Source: Thermoplasmata archaeon
GTDB lineage: Archaea; Thermoplasmatota; Thermoplasmata; Lutacidiplasmatales; UBA184
Reading direction: 5' to 3'
DNA length: 7,318 nt
NCBI GenBank assembly: GCA_030043255.1
Contig: JASHYB010000087.1
Span: 1 to 7,318, forward strand
Shown here: piece by piece, positions 1 through 4,212 of the stretch
How positions within the stretch are numbered: position 1 is the first letter of the stretch
How the letters are laid out: each line of letters opens with the position of its first letter
Made by a program: the position numbers and the translations under genes
The notes under the pieces: model-generated
What the model saw: only the letters and a program-made list of their open reading frames with translations
The model's database searches: none
Told to the model about the DNA's origin: nothing

Positions 1-152
1 CCGCCGCGCTCGACCGCCTCGGCGTGGATGTTCACGCCCCGGGTCTTCGCCGCCGCCGGCGACAGCAGCTGCAGCAGGAACGGGGCCATCTTGGGATCGC
101 CCGCCGGGCATCGGTCGGCGTCGTGGCGGTGCTCTACGATATACAGCGGCAC
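1..152 (-). CDS. Small conserved protein, N-terminal part (3' end outside window)
   Basis: A reading frame begins with GTG at 152-150 and stays open for 50 codons to the window edge, so only the N-terminus is seen. The protein starts with a beta-strand-like segment (MPLYIVEHRH), has a Cys-Pro at residues 15-16, a helix-like stretch around residues 20-31 (KMAPFLLQLLS) and a second strand around residues 40-47 (VNIHAEAV). This strand-helix-strand order resembles small ferredoxin-like alpha/beta-barrel proteins of the DUF3303 type, and I recall similar short proteins with a conserved Cys in this place, but this assignment is from memory and tentative. The start is supported by a strong Shine-Dalgarno sequence, GGAGGT, four bases upstream. 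The gene diverges from the TrmB-like gene across a 470-base intergenic region. Function unknown. Confidence 0.72.
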   Translation of the reverse strand, partial: MPLYIVEHRHDADRCPAGDPKMAPFLLQLLSPAAAKTRGVNIHAEAVERG

Positions 153-156
153 GATT

Positions 157-162
157 ACCTCC
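157..162 (-). promoter_or_regulatory. Shine-Dalgarno sequence of the left-edge gene
   Basis: The minus strand reads GGAGGT followed by AATC and then the GTG start at 152. It is complementary to the 3' end of 16S rRNA and fixes the choice of a GTG start. Its presence implies that this gene is translated from a message with a 5' leader, unlike the downstream genes in the window that have only a TTAAG box at leaderless spacing. Confidence 0.7.
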
Positions 163-235
163 GGACGAAGTCCATACGGCTGGTGCGAACGATGGACCGG
201 TGACCCGCGAGGCGCGCCCGGCTGGCCCGGGGAAA

Positions 236-266
236 GCCCGGCACGCCTGGGGCGGGCGCGCCGGGC
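236..266 (-). repeat. 12-bp hairpin in intergenic region, best paired as minus-strand RNA
   Basis: The arms at 236-247 and 255-266 are inverted repeats around a seven-base loop (248-254). Read as RNA from the minus strand, all twelve positions pair, one of them as G-U. Read from the plus strand the same position is an A-C mismatch. That asymmetry favours transcription leftwards, in the direction of the left-edge gene, and a candidate promoter in that direction lies at 351-364. There is no following T-run, so it does not look like a classical terminator. It could be part of a structured 5' leader or of a separate RNA. In DNA this GC-rich, some chance hairpins are expected, but a 12-bp stem is longer than typical. 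Confidence 0.5.
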
Positions 267-276
267 AAGGTGGGCT

Positions 277-326
277 GGTCGGCGGCTCCCTCTACCCGGG
301 GGAGGTGCGAGGGGGTTTCGCCGACC
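277..326. repeat. 8-bp perfect inverted repeat with nested inner stem
   Basis: GGTCGGCG at 277-284 is exactly complementary to CGCCGACC at 319-326. Inside it two alternative inner stems can form: CTCCC (286-290) with GGGAG (300-304), or CTCCCTC (286-292) with GAGGGGG (309-315). The longer alternative closes with a G-U pair only on the plus strand, whereas the neighbouring 236-266 hairpin favours the minus strand, so the strand is not settled. Two mutually exclusive inner pairings are what a switching leader would show, but also what GC-rich chance can give. The predicted transcript start of the leftward promoter falls at the edge of this repeat (about 325-330). Confidence 0.45.
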
Positions 327-350
327 ATCGGAGCTTCCGAGCCGGCCGGG

Positions 351-364
351 AAGATAAACGTTCG
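351..364 (-). promoter_or_regulatory. Candidate archaeal BRE/TATA promoter pointing left
   Basis: The minus strand reads GCGAAC directly followed by GTTTATCTT, a purine-containing BRE-like element next to a TATA-like A/T core, standing out in very GC-rich DNA. The expected start of transcription is about 25 bases downstream, near 325-330, at the outer edge of the inverted repeat 277-326. A transcript from here would have a leader of about 175 bases before the left-edge gene and would include both hairpins. A second AT-rich island, GATATTTAC on the minus strand (375-383), is an alternative. Assignment rests on pattern and spacing only. Confidence 0.4.
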
Positions 365-589
365 CAAGTGTCCCGTAAATATCACCAGGAACCGCCGCCG
401 ACGCGGGAGCCGTTTCTCGGGGTGCTTGACGGAATCCGGGGGCGCGTCGCCGACGGTTCGCGCACTTACTGCACCAAACTTGTGTACCGCCACCGCGCGG
501 CGGCTCACGCGCGACCGCCGTCCTCGGGGCGCACGGGGACCGGCGCTCCGCTTGCGCGCCGAGCCGCTGTCGCGGCGGTCCCCGAGCCG

Positions 590-594
590 TTAAG
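590..594 (+). promoter_or_regulatory. TTAAG box upstream of the TrmB-like gene
   Basis: TTAAG begins 35 bases before the ATG at 625, flanked by GC-rich sequence (GCCGTTAAGCCGC). TTAA seems to occur only three times in this window by eye, and all three are 26-34 bases before a start codon, which argues that it is the TATA element used by this genome. Here transcription would begin near 617-619, giving a leader of only a few bases. No Shine-Dalgarno sequence is visible before 625, as expected for a nearly leaderless message. Confidence 0.45.
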
Positions 595-624
595 CCGCAC
601 CGGAGCGCTTCGCCGGTCGGCCCG

Positions 625-1380
625 ATGTCGTCCGTCGAGGAGACCGCCGTCGCCCTCGGCAATCCGACCAGCGAGGAGTTCCGGCGCGCCGCCGGGGTGC
701 TCGGCAAGGTCGGCCTGACCCAGTACGAGGCGCGCGCCTACATCGCGCTGGTCGCCCGGGGGCTCGGGGACGCGACCGGCGTCGCGGCGGCGGCCGGCAT
801 CCCGCGCACGAGCGCCTACAAGGTCCTCGAGTCGCTCGCCGCCAAGGGCTACGCGCAACCGACCGGCGGCAAGCCGATCCTCTTCCGCCCCACGCCGCCG
901 CTGGACGTCGCCGAGACGCTGAAGGCGGCCATCCAGGAGGTCTTCGAGCAGCTCGCCCAGCTCCACCGGGTCGTCGGCGAGCACGGCGAGCCGCAGCTGG
1001 TCTACCTGCTCTCCGAGCGGGAGAAGGTCGTCGCGAAGATCGGTGAGCTGCTGGACCAGTCGAGCCGCACGTTCATCCTGACGACCCCGCAGGTCGCCGA
1101 CCTGCGGGACGGGCTCGGCAAGAAGATCCAGAGCGCGCTGAAGCGCGGCGTGCGCGTGACGTTCGTGACGGCGCCGCTGCAGCGCCTGCCCGAGGGCGTG
1201 GAGCACGTCCCGCGCGAGAACCTGATGGCCACCGAGGTGCTCGCCGACGGGGAGCACGCGCTCCTCGCCGCGCCTGGGCTGGACGCCTGCGGGTTCACGG
1301 ACAACCCGATCCTGATCGCCCACCTGAAGCAGTTCCTGGAGTTCGTCCTCGGCAAGGACCCCGGGGCCCCGTCGGCCTAG
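625..1380 (+). CDS. TrmB-family transcriptional regulator
   Basis: A 251-residue DNA-binding protein of the archaeal TrmB family. Residues about 24-90 form the winged helix-turn-helix: the family opening (GKVGLTQYEARAYIALV, 27-43) is followed by a recognition-helix region with GIPRTSAYKVLESLAAKGY at 58-76, and a wing near 80-88. A coiled segment (about 95-120) leads into a C-terminal domain (about 122-242) with alternating strands and helices, including LVYLLSERE, RVTFVTAPL and the closing CGFTDNPILIAHLKQF, as in the PLD-like sensor part of shorter TrmB relatives. TrmB proteins act as repressors or activators responding to sugars or other metabolites; this one lacks the long sugar-binding C-terminus of classical TrmB (about 340 residues), so its ligand is unknown. 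It lies 18 bases before the Taw2-type gene and may be co-transcribed with it. The structured divergent region upstream is a natural place for its operator. Confidence 0.88.
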   Translation: MSSVEETAVALGNPTSEEFRRAAGVLGKVGLTQYEARAYIALVARGLGDATGVAAAAGIPRTSAYKVLESLAAKGYAQPTGGKPILFRPTPPLDVAETLKAAIQEVFEQLAQLHRVVGEHGEPQLVYLLSEREKVVAKIGELLDQSSRTFILTTPQVADLRDGLGKKIQSALKRGVRVTFVTAPLQRLPEGVEHVPRENLMATEVLADGEHALLAAPGLDACGFTDNPILIAHLKQFLEFVLGKDPGAPSA

Positions 1381-1398
1381 GGTCGGGCGTCCGGCACC

Positions 1399-2259
1399 AT
1401 GGCCCGAGCCCGCGCGCCGCCGGCCGAGCGGGTCCGCGAACGGCTGCGCGCCGTCGCGGGCGACGCGCTGGCGGACGCAATGCCCGCCGGCTACCAGCGG
1501 CTCGGCCGGGTGCTGCTGGTGCGCCTGCCGCCGACGCTCGTCCCGTACGGGCCGCAGCTCGGCGAGGCCTGGCGCGAGGAGCTCGGCGTCGAGACGGTGC
1601 TGGCCCACCGCGGCCCGATCGGCGGCGAGCTGCGGACCCCGAGCCTCGAGCGCCTCGTCGGGGACGGGACGGAGACCGAGGTCGTGGAGCACGGGAGCCG
1701 CTGGCGGCTGGACGCCGCGCGGCTCATGTTCGCCGCGGGCAACCGCACCGAGCGCCTGCGGTTCGCGCAAGCGGTCCGCCCGTCCGAGCGGGTCGCCGAC
1801 CTGTTCGCCGGCATCGGTTACTTCACGGTCCCGGCGGCCCGGCTCGCGCTTCAGGCCACGTTCGTGGCGGTCGAAAAGAACCCGGTCGCCTTCCGCTACC
1901 TGGAGGCGAACCTTCGGCTCAACGGCGTCGACGACCGGGTCCGGGCGCTGCTCGGCGACAACCGGGAGCTCGCGCTCGAACCCCGGTCGTTCGACCGGAT
2001 CCTCCTGGGCTATCTCCCGAGCTCGCTGCCCTGGCTGGCCCGCGCCGTCGGGCTCCTCGCCCCGGGCGGCGGGACGGTGCACGCGCACCTGGTCGTCGAC
2101 GCGCGCGATGCCCGCCGGGCCGGCGAGGCGGCGGTCTCCGCCGAGCTGGACCGGTGCGGGGCGAGCCGGACCGGCCCGGTGCGCGGACGCGAGGTCAAGC
2201 CGTACGGCCCCGGCCGCACCCACGTCGTGGTCGACGCCCCCGTGCGGCCCCCGCGCTAG
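1399..2259 (+). CDS. taw2: Taw2-type tRNA(Phe) wyosine aminocarboxypropyltransferase
   Basis: A 286-residue class I SAM-dependent enzyme of the TYW2/TRM5 family. The N-terminal part (about 28-95) has the family's YQRLGRVLLVRLP strand region; residues 97-122 carry the signature E-x-G-x-x-W-x-x-D followed by MFAAGNRTER; residues 132-146 are the SAM motif VADLFAGIGYFTVPA; residues 156-161 (VAVEKN) hold the acidic ribose-binding Glu159; and residues 199-208 read DRILLGYLPS. That last motif separates this protein from the tRNA m1G37 methyltransferase Trm5, which has an Asn-Pro-Pro/Asn-Leu-Pro motif here, and fits Taw2/TYW2, which transfers the 3-amino-3-carboxypropyl group of SAM to C7 of 4-demethylwyosine at G37 of tRNA-Phe. 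It is in the cytosol. ATG 1399 is used because it follows the TrmB stop by 18 bases and leaves a normal N-terminus; no clear Shine-Dalgarno is seen. The other wyosine genes (trm5, taw1, taw3) are not in the window. Confidence 0.85.
   Translation: MARARAPPAERVRERLRAVAGDALADAMPAGYQRLGRVLLVRLPPTLVPYGPQLGEAWREELGVETVLAHRGPIGGELRTPSLERLVGDGTETEVVEHGSRWRLDAARLMFAAGNRTERLRFAQAVRPSERVADLFAGIGYFTVPAARLALQATFVAVEKNPVAFRYLEANLRLNGVDDRVRALLGDNRELALEPRSFDRILLGYLPSSLPWLARAVGLLAPGGGTVHAHLVVDARDARRAGEAAVSAELDRCGASRTGPVRGREVKPYGPGRTHVVVDAPVRPPR
2256..2259. other. Shared CTAG: overlapping stop codons of convergent genes
   Basis: The Taw2 gene ends with TAG at 2257-2259 on the plus strand, and the aminotransferase ends with TAG at 2258-2256 on the minus strand. 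The palindrome CTAG therefore holds both stops and the genes overlap by four bases. There is no room for a terminator between them, so each transcript must run into the other gene as antisense or stop inside it. I see no T-run near either stop. Confidence 0.9.
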
Positions 2260-3371
2260 CGCGCGGCGACCGGTCGGGCGAGCGCGCGCATCGCCTCGGG
2301 GAACGCGCGGGCGAACCGGTCGATGTCGGCCGGCGGATTGGAGAAGGAGACCCGGACGAACTGCGAGCCGTGGGCCGGGGAGAGGTAGTTGCCCGACCGC
2401 ACGAAGACCCCGTGACGTCGCAGCAGCTCCTCCTGGACCCCCTCCGGCGAAAGACCGGTGGCGCCGATGTCCAGGATCGTCATGTTCGCGCGGGACGGCT
2501 CCACCGGAGCGGTGACGCCGGGGACCGAGCGTCCGACCTCGCGCACGCGGCGGCCGTTCTCGCGCGTCGTCCGCACGACGTCGCCGATCCAGCTGCGCTT
2601 CGTCCGCAGGGCAGCGCGGGCGGCGACCTGAGCCAGGATGTTCACCCCGAGGTCGTTGGTGTTGTACCGGGCGATGCGCCGGACCAGCTCGGGGCTGGCG
2701 GAGAAGCCCCCGAGGCGCAGCCCGGCGAGCCCGCAGTTCTTGGAGACCGACCAGACCGTCACGGTCTCCTCCGGCGCGAACTCCGCCGCGAGCGCGTGGC
2801 CCTCGGAGAAGTCCCGGTACGTGACGTCGTTGATCAGCGTCAGGTGGCGGTCGTGCGCGAGCTCGGCGATCGCCCGCACCACCTCCCGCGGGTACCCCGA
2901 GCCGAGCGGGTTGAGCGGGTCGATCAGCAGGAGGATCTTGGTCCGCGGGCTGATCCGTTCGGCGACCTCCTCGGCGGAGAGCCGGAACGGGGGCCGGTAG
3001 ATGTCCGCGCAGACGGTCTTGGCGCCGCACAGCTCGATGAACCGGTGGATGATCAGGTAGCTCGGGTCGGAGGCGACGACCTCGTCGCCCGGGGCGAGCA
3101 GCGCCCGGGTCGTCATGTAGAGCGCCTCGGTGCCGCCGCTCGTCAGGAACGGCACGGCGTCCGGCAAGCCGAGGTCCTCACGGACCAGCTCGAGCAGCTC
3201 GGGGTCCCCGGTCGCGGGCGGGTAGCCCTCGTACCGGCGCTCGGCGATCGCCTCGTCCAGCGCGCCCCGCACGACCTCCGGCGGCACCAGGTGGTTGGTG
3301 TTCTGGCTGAGCCAGGCGACCTCCTTGCGGTGCGCGTGGGCGTAGCGGAACGCGTCGAACGTCGCGGCCAC
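2256..3371 (-). CDS. PLP-dependent class I/II aminotransferase
   Basis: A 371-residue fold-type I aminotransferase of normal length, cytosolic. Residues 46-56 (RRYEGYPPATG) match the family's Y-x-Y/P-x-x-x-G segment; TSGGTEALYM at 77-86 is the cofactor phosphate-binding turn; DPLNPLGSGYP at 151-161 is the usual NPxNPTG motif with Asn154 kept; NDVTYRDF at 181-188 supplies Asp182 and Tyr185 for the pyridine ring and O3'; SVSKNCGLAGLRLGG at 208-222 contains the Schiff-base Lys211; and Arg340 in FVRVSFSNPP is the substrate carboxylate Arg. All catalytic residues are present. The substrate cannot be told from the sequence; aromatic amino acids, aspartate or histidinol phosphate remain possible. 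The start is GTG at 3371, 26 bases after a TTAAG box and 23 bases from the stop of the upstream methyltransferase gene. It is the last gene of the minus-strand series. Confidence 0.9.
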   Translation of the reverse strand: MAATFDAFRYAHAHRKEVAWLSQNTNHLVPPEVVRGALDEAIAERRYEGYPPATGDPELLELVREDLGLPDAVPFLTSGGTEALYMTTRALLAPGDEVVASDPSYLIIHRFIELCGAKTVCADIYRPPFRLSAEEVAERISPRTKILLLIDPLNPLGSGYPREVVRAIAELAHDRHLTLINDVTYRDFSEGHALAAEFAPEETVTVWSVSKNCGLAGLRLGGFSASPELVRRIARYNTNDLGVNILAQVAARAALRTKRSWIGDVVRTTRENGRRVREVGRSVPGVTAPVEPSRANMTILDIGATGLSPEGVQEELLRRHGVFVRSGNYLSPAHGSQFVRVSFSNPPADIDRFARAFPEAMRALARPVAAR

Positions 3372-3393
3372 GCTGCGCGAGCCCGCCTCCTCG

Positions 3394-3398
3394 CTTAA
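3394..3398 (-). promoter_or_regulatory. TTAAG box for the aminotransferase gene, overlapping upstream stop codon
   Basis: On the minus strand AGAGGTTAAGCGAGG places TTAA centred about 25-26 bases before the GTG start at 3371, the spacing of an archaeal TATA element to its start site. The message would begin at or beside the start codon (leaderless). The TAA in the box is the stop codon of the methyltransferase gene. The alternative is that this is only a stop codon. A GAGGAGG sequence also lies between box and start, but about 13 bases from the GTG, rather far for a ribosome site. Confidence 0.4.
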
Positions 3399-4183
3399 CC
3401 TCTGCCGTCAGGCGGGCTCGACGCGCCGGCGAGGTAGGCGGTGACGATGCCGAACGACATCGGTCGCGCGTCGACCCGCTCGAAGTCGGCCTCGCGGAGC
3501 ATCCCGAGCAGACGCTCCCGGGGGGGCAGCGAGCGCAGCGACCTCGGCAGGTAGCTGTACGGCCCCTCGCGCCCGAACGCCCGGCCGATCAGCGGCACCG
3601 CGTGATCGAAGTGGGCGTGGAAGACCCGACCGACCAGCGGCGACGGCGGCTCGGAGACCTCCAGGGTCAGCAGGCTGCCGCCCGGGCGCAGGACCCGCCG
3701 CAGCTCTCGGAACGAGGCCCCGAGGTCCACCAGGTTGCGGGCGACGAACGCGTTCGCGGCGACGTCGAACGCGCCGGCCCGGAACGGCAGGTGGCCGATG
3801 TGGGCGGCGGCGAAGTCGATCGTGCCCCGGCCGCGGCGCGGCGAGGTCCTCCGCTGCGCCGTCCGGACCATCGTCCGGCTGAAGTCCGAGGCGACGACCT
3901 CGGCCCGCGGGTAGCGCTGCGCGAGGAGGCGGGCGAGGCCGCCGGTCCCGCAGCCGACGTCAAGCACCCGGACGACCGGTCCCCGATGGAAGCGCTCGAG
4001 CTCCCAGAGCGCCCGCGGCCGCCAGAGCAGGTCCTGGCCGAACGTCGCCAGATGGTTGAACGCGTCGTAGCGGTCGGCGATCGAGGCGAACATCCGCTCG
4101 ACGTCGCGCTCGAACGTCGGCAGGCTGCGGTCCGGCAGCAGCGTCCCGTCGGAGGCCGTCGGGCCGGCCGCCGCTCCCGCCAC
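3395..4183 (-). CDS. UbiE/MenG-type quinone C-methyltransferase
   Basis: A 262-residue class I SAM-dependent methyltransferase with UbiE/MenG family features through its whole length. MFASIADRYDAFNHLATFG at 31-49 and DLLWRPRAL at 51-59 are the family opening; VLDVGCGTGGLA at 73-84 is the SAM-binding motif I; Asp100 follows the second strand; FVARNLVDLGASFREL at 146-161 is the counterpart of the family's FGLRN motif; LRRVLRPGG at 161-169 precedes the fifth strand; and VPLIGRAF with YSYLPRSLRSLPP at 196-221 is the family's substrate-side region. The family methylates demethylmenaquinone (or a related polyprenyl quinone) in the last step of biosynthesis, at the membrane surface. A quinone substrate is inferred; no other quinone gene is in view. 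The GTG at 4183 gives about 20 residues more than usual before the first motif, with ATG at 4093 as an alternative, but a TTAAG box 26 bases upstream favours the GTG. Confidence 0.85.
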   Translation of the reverse strand: MAGAAAGPTASDGTLLPDRSLPTFERDVERMFASIADRYDAFNHLATFGQDLLWRPRALWELERFHRGPVVRVLDVGCGTGGLARLLAQRYPRAEVVASDFSRTMVRTAQRRTSPRRGRGTIDFAAAHIGHLPFRAGAFDVAANAFVARNLVDLGASFRELRRVLRPGGSLLTLEVSEPPSPLVGRVFHAHFDHAVPLIGRAFGREGPYSYLPRSLRSLPPRERLLGMLREADFERVDARPMSFGIVTAYLAGASSPPDGRG

Positions 4184-4206
4184 GGCCGGCGCGAGGCGGT
4201 CGGCGC

Positions 4207-4212
4207 CTTAAG
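4207..4212 (-). promoter_or_regulatory. CTTAAG box for the methyltransferase gene, overlapping upstream stop codon
   Basis: The palindrome CTTAAG sits at the end of the ATPase gene, where its TAA is the stop codon, and lies about 26 bases before the GTG of the methyltransferase gene. Position and composition match the other TTAAG boxes in this window, so it may be a TATA element for a leaderless message inside the gene series. Exact coordinates may be off by one base. Confidence 0.4.

Larger units (their letters stand above)
153..624. other. Long divergent intergenic region with structured core and AT-rich islands
   Basis: This stretch separates the left-edge gene from the TrmB-like gene. 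Open frames in it (on both strands) have low-complexity, Arg/Pro-rich translations with no family resemblance, so I treat it as non-coding. It is organised: a GC-rich core at 236-326 has two strong inverted repeats; 351-386 holds AT-rich islands (AAGATAAACG and GTAAATATC) in an otherwise very GC-rich setting; 464-486 is another low-GC island (ACTTACTGCACC, AAACTTGTGTACC); 487-503 is a short GC hairpin (CCGCC, seven bases, GGCGG); and 590-594 is a TTAAG box. It probably carries divergent promoters, regulator-binding sites, and possibly a small RNA. I found no tRNA, rRNA, RNase P or SRP RNA signature in it. Confidence 0.6.

Noticed and set aside
310..335. A fluoride riboswitch suggested by CGATGGTCGGCG on the minus strand
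   Set aside because: The rest of the motif, including the downstream GATG-CTCCTAC-like element, is missing.
219..345. RNase P RNA or SRP (7S) RNA in the GC-rich block
   Set aside because: GGGGAAAGCCC only faintly resembles the RNase P GAGGAAAGUCC element, and neither its distal conserved strand nor the SRP helix 8 GGAAG/AGCAGCC motif is present.
405..475. A tRNA ending in CCA near 474
   Set aside because: The GGTTCG segment and the CCA-like end do not come with a pairing acceptor stem or a T-arm of proper geometry.
155..508. A 117-codon minus-strand frame in the intergenic region
   Set aside because: Its residue composition shows no fold or family pattern, it has no convincing ribosome site, and it crosses the strong inverted repeats, so coding is unlikely.
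505..3030. An 841-codon open frame on the minus strand opposite the TrmB-like and Taw2 genes
   Set aside because: It has low-complexity composition, no family motif, and conflicts with three recognised genes.
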